Origin: Nereocystis luetkeana | Taxonomy: Eukaryota > Sar > Phaeophyceae > Laminariales > Laminariaceae | Direction: 5' to 3' | Length of the DNA stretch: 64,000 bases | Assembly (NCBI GenBank): GCA_031213475.1 | Contig: JARUPZ010000026.1 | Location: 636,501-700,500, forward strand | Shown here: positions 1-9,904 of the stretch, in pieces | Layout: every line of letters begins with the position of its first letter | Numbering within the stretch: the first letter of the stretch is position 1 | The notes under the pieces: model-generated | Databases searched by the model: none | What the model saw: only the letters and a program-made list of their open reading frames with translations | What the model was told of the DNA's origin: nothing | Translations under genes and position numbers: made by a program

Positions 1-700
1 TAGTACCCCATTGCAGCGCGAGCTCCAACAATGATCACCGATAAACACTCCCTGTGGGGCTCGTGCATGGAATATCACATTGTCATTCCTACGTATAATA
101 TATCTTGTGGAAATAAATTCATGAGTGTCGTACTGCAATATAATGGATCACGTTATGGATCGAAGCTCGATAACCCAGTTCAGTACTTGAGTCGGAGTAG
201 GGAATCAATCAGCGCTTTTAATTGGTACCTGGCATGACTTATGAAGTTGGATGGGGGCAGTTTACAAGGTACCAGGTAACTTAAAAAAAAATTGAACATA
301 ACGCCGATTTTGTTTTAAATGCAGTACTGCTGTAGGTGATGTGTATCCTGAATCGGCGTTTCCGTTAAACCGAGATTCCTAGATCGATCTATCTCCTAAA
401 TCGAATCGTGTGCCTTGGAGGTTGGAAAATGAATCAATTCACACACCCATAACCTCTTAAGGCCAACTATTGCGGTATAGAAAAATATTTCCGGGCCGAA
501 TATTCGTGTTCTACCCGAGGATACAACAAATTCTTCAGTTTGTGTCTTAAGTTCGCTCGATGGGTTTTTACGTATTCGTATTATTAATAGGGGGTCAAAA
601 ATCGGGGAAACAATCGAAACAGAAAATTGTAGAGGCTAGACCTGATATGTACCAGATATAATGTGAGACTATCTACTAATAGTACGGGAGTTTTTAAAAA
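1..700. other. Gene-less stretch
   Basis: I see no coding signature, RNA gene or repeat family here. The only notable word is one TACCAGGTA near 268, a member of the dispersed TA-bounded micro-palindromes described in the findings. Confidence 0.5.
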
Positions 701-702
701 GA

Positions 703-1145
703 TCTGTAAGATTTTTCTTTTTTGCCGAAACTCGCGATTTACTCGGCGGGACTATCAAAAACATCGGTACACTCTTCAGCTTTCCGAGAGCTGTCCGTGG
801 ACAGTTTTCGTTTCTCCAGAGTCTTCGTTGGAGTTTAGGCGAAAGCAATCAGTTTTCTCTGGAGGGTGAAACAGTATAGGCTGTAAATCGGAACTGGGGC
901 CAGAAATAAATAGTGAGTCAGTTAAGATATTTGGTGAAATATCATGCGGAATATCCTTGAAACGGGCAATGCGGACGAACAGTCAAAACCACGACTCCGG
1001 GGAAACGAAAAACAGCCCAAGAAAGCTCGGGGGAAACTGAGGGGAGCCTCCTGAAAAATCTACCCGTGTTTTTGACCTTCCTGCCGAGTAAATGACGGGT
1101 TTTCGGCAACGGCAACAAAAAAAAACTTCTTAGAGCCCTTTAATT
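703..1145. repeat. Imperfect inverted-repeat (foldback) element
   Basis: The segment 703-835 is repeated in inverted orientation at about 983-1145, with a spacer of roughly 150 bp. Shared blocks include ATTTACTCGGC, ATCAAAAACA / TCAAAAACA and TTTTCGTTTC with CGGAGTC/CAGAGTC. By eye the arms are about 75-80% alike, with several small indels. This geometry fits an old foldback DNA transposon or MITE. I could not fix a target-site duplication, and no second copy was found in the window. Confidence 0.5.
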
Positions 1146-1373
1146 TTTCCCCGGAATAGTTGGTCTTACATTGTACCTGGCATACACCACGTTTTGTCTC
1201 TCCATGTTCCTGCTTCAAAACGTTTCGTCTATTTTTGCTCAATTCTGTCTGTCGTCCCCTAACACGAATAAATAAAAATCCGACGAGCTTGAGACATCAA
1301 CTAATTCATTGAGTTTACCCACCCGTACCCCCATCAATTATGTTCTCCAGCTAACCTCCAGCTCCAATGTTGC

Positions 1374-2060
1374 GTGCATTTTTCACACCTTCTCCCGCTC
1401 GAGGTTTACAATCTCGTCCAACGCTTGCGTCATCTCGACTCCCTCGTGCCCGTGCCATGTGTGATGCGATGCGATGAGCAGATGCAGACCAACTCCCGAG
1501 CCTCCTCGTCGGCGGTCGACAGAGAGGCGACGCAGACCAGCAACAAGAGAAAGGCTAGCGCGTTCTCTTCCTCGGAGACGAAGCACCCGTTCGCTCTAGA
1601 GATGGCGCCCGACAGTCTCAACGCGTCGGCTTTATTCTTACCATTGGCGGCTCCCGCCGCGACAGCAGTAGCGCCTTCTGCCCCGACTGTTGCCGCACCC
1701 ACCAGCGGGCGGAGCGATAGAGAGCCACCGGGGCTAGGGGGTGGGGGGGGCGCTCCAAGAGGCTGTGCTCCCGTTAGCAGGGAGGGCGACGGAGAACCGG
1801 CAGGGCACGGGAAAGGAGGGGCGCTAACAGGCGGTGCTCCGCTAAGCGGGCGGGTCGACAGGAGGTCGGCAGAGCAGGCGGGGGGCGGGGCGGCGTCCTT
1901 GGGCGATGCTCCTCTGTTAACGGCGCTCACGGTGAAGACGGTGGCGGAGCTGGGGCCGGCGGCACAGATGGCGCAAGCGACGAGGACGAGCGTAAGCGCG
2001 GGCCGCGTGCGTGGCTCGTTGTCTCGCAGAAGCTCCAACGCGCACGGACAGGCGAGTGCT
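1374..2060 (+). CDS. Possible coding region, Gly/Ala/Pro-rich, unrecognised
   Basis: An open frame of about 230 codons runs through a GC-rich block before a TATGG microsatellite takes over at 2089. From about 1690 the DNA is a loose ~70-bp tandem repeat (four units) that encodes SGRSDREPPG, SREGDGEPAG and SGRVDRRSAE-like peptides in one frame. The opposite strand is also open over the same span, so the coding strand is not certain. No family is recognised. The first in-frame ATG context is unremarkable and introns could exist. It may equally be non-coding GC-rich minisatellite. Confidence 0.25.
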
Positions 2061-2088
2061 GCGTGGTTCCTGTGTGGTGGCGGTTGTG

Positions 2089-2272
2089 GCATGGTATGGT
2101 ATGGTATGGTGTGGTGTGGTATGGTATGGTCTGGTATGGTATGGTCTGGTATGGGATGGTATGATATGGTATTGTATGGTCTGGTATGGGATGGTATGGT
2201 ATGGTCTGGGTATATGGTACCAGGCATGGTACGGTATGAGATGGGCACGGTATGGGTATGCAGTATGGTCCG
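2089..2272 (+). repeat. (TATGG)n microsatellite
   Basis: About 180 bp of TATGG pentamers with TGTGG and TCTGG variants. Open frames that run through it on either strand are by-products of the pentamer and not genes. Confidence 0.95.
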
Positions 2273-2279
2273 AGTCAAG

Positions 2280-2868
2280 CGTGAGATTTCGGCATTTATT
2301 TCCCAGCAGCCTTAGCACGAGCCGAAATACGGTTAGAGCGTAAGCACGGGCAGCTCGCGCGGGTCACCGGCTCGCCGCTGCCCGGACGTGCAAAGTCGGA
2401 GGATTCTTGAATACTTTGATTGATACGCACCGGTGCGAAGGCTTTACCTACGGCAGTACCATGCACCTGGTAAAGGCTTTTTTAGCACTGCTGCTGTATC
2501 GTGCGTGTTTGGGTCCTAGCGTGGGCCGCGTGCGTGGGTCGCCGTCTTGCCTTGGCCAAGACGCGAAATTCCAGCGCGATCTTTCCTCAAGCATGAGTTG
2601 ATGATACCCCGTACGTAGCCTGGTGTAGTACCGATATACAGACAGTAGGTAGTGCCCGTTTAGAAGGATTTGCATACTGTAACGTTTCGCGCACCAGTTT
2701 CAATCCACTCTGGGTGGACTTCAATACAAGCAACGTTTAGACCTTCGTAGGAAGACTGAACGGTCCTTACATATTCGTCCAGTCCGGTGCGGTACACCAG
2801 CTATAATATATACCTCGCACCAGGGCATCGCGACATTGCTGTGCAGTACCAGGTAGTAAATAGTAATG
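2280..2868. other. Gene-less stretch with a short direct duplication
   Basis: The words around GGGCCGCGTGCGTGG at about 2003-2020 recur at about 2523-2540, so part of the GC-rich block was duplicated across the TATGG array. Nothing else is recognised. Confidence 0.4.
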
Positions 2869-2973
2869 TTAAGGGGGACCATAGTAAATAGGACCAAATA
2901 TTGTTACTAAAAATAGGGAAACATCTAGGTTTTTGTGTGTGCCGTAGGTCCTATTTACCATGGTCCCTCGTAA
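2869..2973 (+). mobile_element. TA-MITE copy (family reference entry)
   Basis: This is one of about 27 copies of a ~105-bp non-autonomous element. Ends are inverted repeats of ~28 bp (consensus TTACGGGGGACCATAG then TTAATAGGACC or TAAATAGGACC). The interior is AT-rich and directional (AAATATTGTTAGTAAAAAT ... AGGTTTTTATGTATACC). Most copies are flanked by TA on both sides, as for Tc1/mariner-type (Stowaway-like) MITEs. This copy has TAAATAGG-type ends, an AAGGGGGACC start and a CCCTCG variant at the right end. No autonomous partner is seen in the window. Confidence 0.9.
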
Positions 2974-3575
2974 TAGTGGTATCTCTGGAGGGCCGACTGC
3001 CCGCCATGTATACGTAGTGCCTGCGGTGAAATCGTTTGACACAGATGAGATTACCTATTAATAGTGTGGTACATAGTGTGAGGAGGAGTTGTGCTGGCTA
3101 TTGCCGCTTTAGTGCCGGTATCGTGGGCCGGCCCGTACCATACCGGTACTATAGCGGCAATAACCGTACCCATTTTTTAAGGGACCTCCATTCCAGAACG
3201 CAGTACATGCGTGGGGTCCCTCAAAAGAGGCTGCCTGTGTCGTACGGAATGTTCGTAGTCGATAAGGGACTGCCAACCTCGCACGCAGTAGGGTCCCTTG
3301 AAGAGGGCTACGTGCCCACTGCTGTGGCGTTTGTTGTTGCTGGTGTTATCACGTTTGAGCAACGCATCGACAACAAACAATGCGTCCCGTCGCCAGCAGG
3401 GCAGGCTACAAACGCTCTGTTGCTCTGTTGCTCTGTTGCTCTGTTGCTCTGTTGGGGTGTGAAAGAACGCCTCCCAGGAAACGAAAAATATAAACAAAAA
3501 TAACGCACATCACAGCTGAAAAAGCGCACCGCACACCTCAGATAAAAAAAAATATAAAGTGTACCTGCTAGTTTT
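2974..3575. other. Gene-less stretch with a short CTCTGTTG tandem repeat
   Basis: A small tandem repeat of the 8-mer CTCTGTTG (about five units) lies at roughly 3413-3453. No gene or known repeat is recognised in the remainder. Confidence 0.5.
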
Positions 3576-3642
3576 GTAGAGGGCCGTAGCAAATAAGACT
3601 TACGGTACCCACAAAAACCTACATATTCACCTGTTTTATCTA
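3576..3642 (-). mobile_element. TA-MITE copy, partial, interrupted
   Basis: This degenerate left part of a TA-MITE (GAGGGCCGTAG ... ACAAAAACC) stops where the next copy begins at 3643. It appears to be an older host copy hit by the younger one. Confidence 0.65.
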
Positions 3643-3747
3643 TTACGGGGGACCATAGTTAATAGGACCTGTGGCACACCAAAAACCTATATATTTAACC
3701 AATTTCACTAACAATATTTGGTCCTATTTACTATGGCCCCTCGGATT
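3643..3747 (-). mobile_element. TA-MITE copy, nested
   Basis: A nearly complete copy in reverse orientation sits between two degenerate relatives. The left end carries TTAATAGG and the right end CCTATTTA, so the two ends belong to different subfamilies. Confidence 0.85.
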
Positions 3748-3763
3748 AGTTTTTTGGAGGGCC

Positions 3764-3842
3764 GCAACAGTAATTAGACCCCACGATGCACTCAAAAACC
3801 CATGCACTCCTTTTACACGTAGAGTTTGGTCCTGATTACTAT
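3764..3842 (-). mobile_element. TA-MITE relative, divergent
   Basis: An old, strongly diverged relative. GGAGGGCCGCAACAG at the left and TTTGGTCCTGATTACTATG at the right keep the family layout, while the interior is only loosely similar. Confidence 0.55.
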
Positions 3843-4056
3843 GTATTATTATGTATTACTATGTATTACTGTGTATTACCATGTATTTCTATGTATTACT
3901 ATGTATTACTACGTATTACTATGTATTGCTATGTATTTCTATGTATCACGATGTATTACTATGTATACCTACCTGGTATATATTGCTGTGTATTCCTGTG
4001 CATTGCTACGCTGTACCAGGTATGTATTACTGTGTTGTTATGTATTACTATGTACT
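3836..4056 (+). repeat. (TATGTATTAC)n minisatellite
   Basis: About 220 bp of a 10-bp unit with TATGTATTTC and similar variants. It contains two TACC(A/T)GGTA words. A shorter array of the same unit lies at 48105-48176. The array starts exactly at the TACTATG end of the preceding MITE relative, so it may have grown from that end. Confidence 0.95.
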
Positions 4057-4586
4057 TCAGCCTGGTATGCATATTGCAGCCTCGAATGTAATGCTATGAT
4101 ACACCGGAGTAGCCGACCGGATGTTATTGTCCAAATAACTAAACATGGGAATACCGAGGACCAAAGTGTCCATATCAGATCTCAAGATGAACCCAAAAGC
4201 TACTGTACGTTTCCCCCCCCACTCTGTTCCTACATTACATTCATATGCAGGCGGTACCACCTACCAGGTATATTAATAGGGACAGAGCGATTTTTTTTTG
4301 TTCTGATTTACCCTCCGTAATAGTGGTTCAATGGGATTACCGAGGACCATACTATACATACAGTATAGTGTTCAAAGCCTCCGATGGATCCAAAAATCAC
4401 GTGTCCCTCTTCCTGGCATATGGTACATGTTCACGCGCGATATTTGGTCATGGTCGTTGTTCAATGGAATTTCCGGGGGGCGTCGTAGCCATGTCCCGTG
4501 GTTAACTCAAAACACCATGTGCGGTATTTTGGTTCTGACTTACTATCCGCAATAATAGACGGTCATTGGGATCACCCACGATGAAC
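4057..4586. other. Degenerate repeat stretch
   Basis: Loose repeats of a motif like TGGGATTACCGAGGACCA occur at about 4143, 4331, 4460 and 4575, roughly 115-190 bp apart. This suggests an old, decayed tandem or MITE-derived array. No gene is visible. Confidence 0.35.
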
Positions 4587-4883
4587 CTAAACACCATGTA
4601 TGTCCCTGCCTGGAACCTGGTACCTGCTGCATGGGTACACACGGTATTTGGTGCTGGTCACCATGTTCCGCCTTGTTAGTTGTTCGATGGGAGCTCCGCG
4701 TGACCTGCCCGGGTGGAACGCTCGCTTATTCCCCACGTCTCGCGGGTTGCGGCAGGCGACGTCGAGGACGGAGGTCAGCTCGAACTCCTCTTCCAGGACC
4801 AAGCCGAGCGTCAGCCCGGCGATGGCCGCGCTGTTTTTCATGGCCGACAGGAGGGGCGTCGGCTGGCTCAGCGTCACCGACAT
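4587..4883 (-). CDS. Possible exon, unrecognised
   Basis: On the minus strand an open stretch encodes a protein-like sequence (SQPTPLLSAMKNSAAIAG, then LVLEEEFELTSVLDVACR). The plus strand over the same bases ends at CATTCAG followed by GTAAGAG, a good splice-donor shape, so a plus-strand exon is equally possible. Family unknown. A tRNA-derived repeat starts directly upstream at 4899. The GC-rich composition contrasts with its AT-rich flanks, which is why I list it. Confidence 0.25.
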   Translation of the reverse strand: MSVTLSQPTPLLSAMKNSAAIAGLTLGLVLEEEFELTSVLDVACRNPRDVGNKRAFHPGRSRGAPIEQLTRRNMVTSTKYRVYPCSRYQVPGRDIHGV

Positions 4884-4898
4884 TCAGGTAAGAGTGCG

Positions 4899-4977
4899 GG
4901 TTGATGTGAAGGTATTGCCTCCCGAGCTACAAGGGTAACAGACCGATCGAGTGCCCAGCCCAGGGCAATCCTTAAAC
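4899..4977 (-). repeat. tRNA-derived SINE-like repeat, copy S1
   Basis: On the minus strand this has the leader ATTGCCCTGGGCTGGG, then TCGATCGGTCTGTTACCC, then an A-box-like TGTAGCTCGGGAGGCAAT. It is shared with copies at 5131 and 27450. The B-box part is missing, so the copy is truncated just past its tRNA-like head. Confidence 0.6.
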
Positions 4978-5130
4978 ACTCTCCCCCCCTCTGAACGGCG
5001 GGATATTTGGGGCGTCAGATCCAACCGTATCCGTCTGTACGCTGACCTACCCGCCACGTTACATCACCTGGGGAACCAGGGAGGTGTGTTTTGTTTGAGG
5101 CACGTGCGAGCGTTTCTATAAAGAAACGTT

Positions 5131-5243
5131 TGAAGTGGGGTTCAAGCCCGTGACCTGGACGACGTCAAATATGAAGGTGTTACCAACTGAGCTACAGGGG
5201 TAAAAGACCGATCGATTACCCAGCCCAGGGTAATCCTTATAAC
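5131..5243 (-). repeat. tRNA-derived SINE-like repeat, copy S2 (most complete)
   Basis: The minus strand reads leader GATTACCCTGGGCTGGG, TCGATCGGTCTTTTACCC, then an A box (TGTAGCTCAGTTGGTAAC) and, about 45 nt on, a B-box-like GGGCTTGAACCCC. This is the order of a Pol III internal promoter. The anticodon arm does not fold cleanly, so it is not a working tRNA. The leader upstream of the tRNA-like head is conserved in all three copies, which is unusual if the head were the true 5' end. Confidence 0.65.
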
Positions 5244-5389
5244 ATTGAACCGCTGCTGTCACGGCAGCGCACCCACCCACACACCTACATTTCTAGGGGA
5301 TGGAGTCTTGTGATATAAATATGCTTGATGCCTGCTGGATCTACGGTGGAGGGGGGGGCGTACTCGATGCCATGCAATCGTATGACCAT

Positions 5390-5935
5390 GCGGCAGGGGG
5401 AGGCGTGTACTCGATAGGAGAGATGTACGCGATATCATGCATCGCCGTAGTCGTATGGCCGTAGACCGTCGCATCCCTACAATGCCGGGACGGAGCATGT
5501 CGGGTTTTCACCGAACAGTTAGACATTGCTTGCACCAAGCGCGAAGCGACGTGAGGAGTCCGGCGAGTCGCATGAAGGGTGAGCTGCGTCCTACTAAGAG
5601 CCGCTTGTTAGGCGGACTTGCATATGGATGACAACTTCAATGAGTTCATTTAATTTCCGGTGTAGGCATTTCCAGAGACAGCAATGGGAGTAATATGTAA
5701 CTGCCTCTTGGGTGTCTTACCATAAGCGCCACGCGATGCGATCATTCCCCTCGTGCGGAGTGAAGGTTCTTCACCTCGCACAAATTATCCAACTCGACCA
5801 CCAGCTGTGACAGACCGCCAAAAGAAGAAAAAAAAACCCGGCACATACCCTGCTTGTCTAGCTCAAGCAATGAGCGGCATGTTTACAGTGTCGTCGCAAA
5901 CCAACGCCAACCCAACCTATATATGATAAGGGGGG
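5390..5935 (-). mobile_element. Poly(C)-joined retro-copy R2, near full length
   Basis: This ~545-bp repeat in minus sense is also found at 9905-10380 and, truncated, at 12640, 23722, 30453, 39328 and 43665. In sense orientation it ends in the module GGGATGCG..GG.CTA.GG.CATACGACTA, then GAGTACAC and a C-rich run. The 5' side abuts a 16-base G run on the plus strand (5931-5946). Peptides such as KTRHAPSRHC and LWSYDYGHA can be read near the 3' end, but no enzyme domain is recognised. It is probably the 3' part of a non-LTR element. Confidence 0.7.
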
Positions 5936-5946
5936 GGGGGGGGGGG

Positions 5947-6603
5947 TATGACGCCAGTATATTCATTGCCGGATTTAGGCCACACTAGATAGAGTCGCCC
6001 TGTGCCTCGAGAGAAAGTGGGCATGATGTGTTTTCTCCGGGCGGCTTAGCGTCAGCGAGACGCGGCCTACGGTGTTGGTAGGCGTAACAGCAGCATCGAG
6101 ATGTGGTGGTAGGCGTAACGGCAGCATCGAGATACGTACGAGAAAATATATGCGTCTTGTACATACGTACCGGAGAAGTTGACCAATCAAGCTCGACTAC
6201 CGTAGTAGCGTTAACTGTACTCCAGTAGTCTATTTGTAGCACCTGGGACCTGTTCTTCTGTTGTTTTCGTTGACCCATGGGGTCGAGCCACGCCGGGCAG
6301 CAGGGTTGGCGGCACAAGTTCGAGGTCCCACACAGACTCACTCGTCTAATTTTTCTGAGTTTTTTTCGCTTGGGGAGCTTCAACTACTACTGTAGTAATA
6401 TTAGTTGTACTATTTATCTCAGCACTATTCCCTACAGCAGCACTATCAGCACCATCACGTAGTATTTTCAGTACAATTCCGTAGTACTATCAATACCCGT
6501 ACCATTGACGTTGTCAGCACTATTCGGAAGTCACCCAAAAACTGCTTTTGGAAAGTGTTGGGTAGGGTCAACTCGACTATTATTAATAATAGTATTAATA
6601 TTA
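5947..6603. other. Gene-less stretch
   Basis: Two short neighbouring copies of GTGGTAGGCGTAACNGCAGC lie at about 6075-6130. AT-rich words built from TAGTA and TATTAATA lie at 6385-6600. The segment 6500-6590 is a direct duplicate of 6720-6812, and the MITE at 6604 sits between the two duplicates. No gene is recognised. Confidence 0.45.
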
Positions 6604-6706
6604 CTACGGGGGACCATAGTTAATAGGACCAAATATTGTTAGTAAAAATGGTTAAATATATAGTTTTTTGTATACTATATGTCCTATTAACTATGGTCCC
6701 CCGTAA
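6604..6706 (+). mobile_element. TA-MITE copy
   Basis: Complete copy with TTAATAGG-type ends on both sides and TA duplicated at each border. It lies between two halves of a ~90-bp direct duplication. Confidence 0.9.
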
Positions 6707-7157
6707 TAGTACTATCACCACTATCAGCACTATTACAGTACAACAGTAGTACTTTGAGGAAGTCACCGAAGAACTGTTTTTCGAATTGTCTTGGGCAGGC
6801 TTAACTCGATCAACAATCCCAGTGGCACTGTAAAATGAAACGATAGTGGGTGTAGGTATGCTTAGTCGCAGTATGTATGGACTGAAGTTCTTCAGTTGAG
6901 GAATACCTTGTGTGTGTTCTGGCGAAAAAAACGCCACCCCTACGAAGAATGCAGTGGGGATTATCAGGAATGTACCTGCATTTCGTGAGGATTGCTGTTA
7001 CACATTTATTTATAACCCTTTCGAGGCAAACCGGAGTCAAGCTTTCAAGAGAAGCGGTAGTCCCACCGCCTGCAGCGGTAGGGCAGCAAGAACGTTTAAA
7101 GGGAACGTTTAAAGGGCTCCCACGCGGCAAACTGAGCTACTTGCTGTAGAACATATA
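6707..7157. other. Gene-less stretch
   Basis: It holds the second half of the direct duplication (6720-6812). A repeated word AACGTTTAAAGGG occurs twice near 7090-7115. No gene is recognised. Confidence 0.35.
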
Positions 7158-7269
7158 TCACGGGGGACCATAGCAAATAGGGCCATATTATGTCGTTTGT
7201 AGAAATATGCAAACATATAGTTTTTGTGTGTACCGTAGGTCCTATTTACTACAGTACGGTCCCCGGTAA
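7158..7269 (+). mobile_element. TA-MITE copy carrying a TACAGTA insertion
   Basis: TAAATAGG-type copy. Near the right end it reads ACTACAGTACGGTCC where sister copies read ACTATGGTCC, so five extra bases (CAGTA) follow a TA. This matches the classical Tc1-type excision footprint TACAGTA. Confidence 0.85.
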
Positions 7270-7272
7270 ATA

Positions 7273-7377
7273 TTACGGGGGACCATAGTTAATAGGACCT
7301 GTGGTATACATAAAAACCTATATATTTAACCATTTCTACTAACAATATTTGGTCCTGTTAACTATGGACCCCCGTAA
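7273..7377 (-). mobile_element. TA-MITE copy, adjacent
   Basis: Complete reverse copy with TTAA-type ends, only 3 bp from the preceding one. The two sit tail-to-tail, separated by ATA. Confidence 0.9.
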
Positions 7378-7514
7378 TAGTATATAGGAATACATCTGCC
7401 CTGGATGGTTTAGGTAATGCAGTGGGGATAATAGATTCTGCACAGCAATAATACGGTGGAATAAAAGACGGTATATCTGTGGGAGGTGTGGTACCTTTCC
7501 TTCTTAGCTTTTCC

Positions 7515-7602
7515 TCGGTTTTCTTCTTCTCGCGTCTGGCGATGTTCACGGGTGACCGATGCTGAAGACCGTGGTATGGATACGAGCGCATTGTCGGAGG
7601 GC
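7515..7602 (+). repeat. Dispersed repeat R4, diverged copy
   Basis: This belongs to a ~95-bp family whose sense reads TTTTCTTCTTTCGGG, then AGTGATCAACGTTGAAG, then CATTGTCGGATGG. Here the core reads GGTGACCGATGCTGAAGACC. Other copies lie at 7893, 9155, 25555, 27231, 31371 and 57026. Confidence 0.6.
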
Positions 7603-7892
7603 GGAAACACAATGCAGTGAGAAGGAAGGAGCAACGATACAAATCGGAGTAGGAGTAAGTGCCCGCACAGAAGAAGGGGAGTTAGGCTTTGATCGTAGAC
7701 AGGCTTTTTATTTCCTTTTTTGCTTTGTTTTCTGTCTTGTCGCAGTGGAGCACAGGATAAGGGACACGACGATGTCGAAAGCTGGAACGGCCACCCGTCT
7801 TATTTTATATTGGCTGTTTTTGCGCTTGTATCCCCAACGCGTTCGAGGTAGATAGAGGTCGAACAGCACGGAACCCAACTCTCCCCATCGCA

Positions 7893-7975
7893 CAGGTGAC
7901 TTTCCTTGGCTTTCTTATCTCTGGGAATGGTAAGAAGTGATCAACGTCGAAGCTCATGTTTAATGTTGTTTGCCG
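7893..7975 (+). repeat. Dispersed repeat R4, diverged copy
   Basis: Core GAAGTGATCAACGTCGAAGC followed by TTGCCGGACGG. It is about 380 bp after another R4 copy in the same direction. Confidence 0.6.
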
Positions 7976-8169
7976 GACGGCAGCCGCGATTGTAAGCGTA
8001 CATATGTCATGTCATACGACGTCCCTTCCTCCATGTGCCGATGGTTGGGTTTCAACAGTGATACATATTGAAGCTCACGTTGCTGTACATCATCAGATGG
8101 CCAACCTACTGATTTTATCAATTTGTCGGCCTAAGTGTGGGGTACGGTGCACACACCTCAGACAGGTAG

Positions 8170-8470
8170 AAGATCTACAGATCATACAGATCATGGTCTA
8201 GGTCTTTCAGGGCAGGTGTATTCTTGATCTGTATGATCTGTATGATATTTATGATCTGTATCATGTAGTTCATGTTGCCCTGTGGGAGATGTGCAATGTG
8301 TATGATCTAGCACATGTTTCCTGGGTTTGATCTGCCCTATATGACCGATCCTGCACAACCTCTCACAACGGCAGCTGAGGAACTAGATGATCTGTATGAT
8401 CGGTAGATGATATAGATGATATGCAGACGGTGATCTGCAGACGGTGATCTGTAGATGGTGATCCGTGAAA
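8170..8470 (-). repeat. GATC-rich dispersed repeat
   Basis: Runs of GATCTGTATGAT-like units surround a conserved core (minus sense: GAGAGGTTGTGCAGGATC, then CAAACCCAGGAAACATGTG). The same core and GATC words recur at 28380, 33770, 56380 and 61385. The family is unclassified. Confidence 0.65.
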
Positions 8471-9154
8471 TATTGGGTGCCAACACCATACGTACATAAA
8501 ACCGGAGAAAGCAACACATTTTGCTTCTTTGTTGCGCAGGACTTCCTGGAGTACCATGGGCAGAAGAAATGGGCAAGCGCCAGCCGTATCAGGAGCATGC
8601 TGACAGACCTCGGCATCTCCAAGACTGGAAACGATCCGATCAAGCAAAGCCATTTCGCAAGGCGAGATATGAAATGCCTACGCCTTGTCGAGAAGACTGA
8701 CTGCTCTCTATCGTTTACCGCATTCGAGTTTTTGGATTCGAGTGTTGGCATTCGATTTTCGACATTCGATTGGCCTAGTGCAGCGAGATTCCGCTGGTGG
8801 GCTTCCCCAGCCCCTGAAACGCGATGCCTTGGTATACAATGCTGGAAACCCCTGTGTTTTCCCTGCAAGGGGGTGATGACATTATCCCTCGTTCGCCCTT
8901 CTAAAGGCTCTTCCTTATACACCTCCCACCTTATACCGGCAAACCCTCGTTTACTGTACGCAGGTTATTGTTGAATCTAGTCCAGCGGGATCCGTTCATG
9001 GATTTCTCCAGCCGTCCTTTGCCGCCGAATGAGTCGATGGCGGGAATCGAACGTCAGGCCAGGTATGCCACATCTAGTTGTAGCGGCTAGCAGCAAGATC
9101 TTACCCCTGCCTTGCCTTGGTCGGGGTGTTGAATATATATGAAGTTTACTATTA
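8471..9154. other. Open but unrecognised stretch
   Basis: A plus-strand open stretch (about 8465-8974) includes a protein-like segment DFLEYHGQKKWASASRI preceded by TTGTTGCGCAG, which could be a splice acceptor. The opposite strand is open as well. No family is recognised, so I do not call a gene. Confidence 0.25.
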
Positions 9155-9249
9155 TTTCCCTTACCATCCGACAATGTGCAGCATGATCTTCAACATTGAT
9201 CACCCACCACGTTCCTGAAAGAAGAAAACCTCGGAAACAAATGGAAACC
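9155..9249 (-). repeat. Dispersed repeat R4
   Basis: A well preserved copy (minus sense TTTCCGAGGTTTTCTTCTTTC ... GGTGATCAATGTTGAAGATC ... ACATTGTCGGATGG). It closely matches the copy that sits inside the 3' LTR of the Copia fossil at 25555. Confidence 0.75.
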
Positions 9250-9800
9250 CATGCACCAAGTCTACCTCCCTTCTGTGCCAACTTTCGGCTTGTCTACTCC
9301 ATTCTCTGTCCTTGCTCCTTCCTTCTCATTACGTTCTATTCTTAAATCCTAAGCTGCATCTATTGATACCATCACTTTTTTTACTTATTGCTGTGGATTG
9401 TTAATAGTTTTGTTTTCCAGTAGACTAAGGAAGGGCTGAGGCCATTCCGCGATAAAGAGTGCAAAATGCACGAGCCGTAGTGGGAACGGAGGGGGGGGGG
9501 AGAGCCTGCTGCTGTGTGGCCCAATGGTTGATCCGCATCACGCCTAATATGGAGGGAGAGAAAGAAAAAAAAAGCGAATGTATTAGATGGGAAGATAAAA
9601 ACAAAATCATGGAACACTCCGATCGAAGAAGAAGCAAAACATATTAAAAAAAAACGAAAAACCATGCCCGAAGTACAACTCCCTTCTATACCGACTTCCG
9701 ACCTAAGGTACGTCTGCTTCATTTTTTCCTTCCCCTTCCTTCTACACATCTTCTTATAAATCCTAAGCTGCGTCCAGGTTCCAGCCCCCGATCTCCCACT
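9250..9800 (+). repeat. Pair of ~120-bp direct repeats
   Basis: The segment 9245-9365 (CTCCCTTCTGTGCCGACTT-like start, AAATCCTAAGCTGC end) recurs at about 9662-9775. The ~300 bp between them contain a G run and an A-box-like TGTGGCCCAATGGTTGATC with no B box. This could be a small element with direct terminal repeats or a plain duplication. Confidence 0.4.
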
Positions 9801-9904
9801 GAATTGAGTGACTGTTTTTATTGAATAATACTGTACACACGATGACTATAATTAGGCACGGATTGGTAGATGGGATCGAAACGAACACTTGACTACCGTG
9901 TCCG

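Noticed and set aside
9500-9560. A-box-like TGGCCCAATGG
   Set aside because: No B box at a plausible distance.
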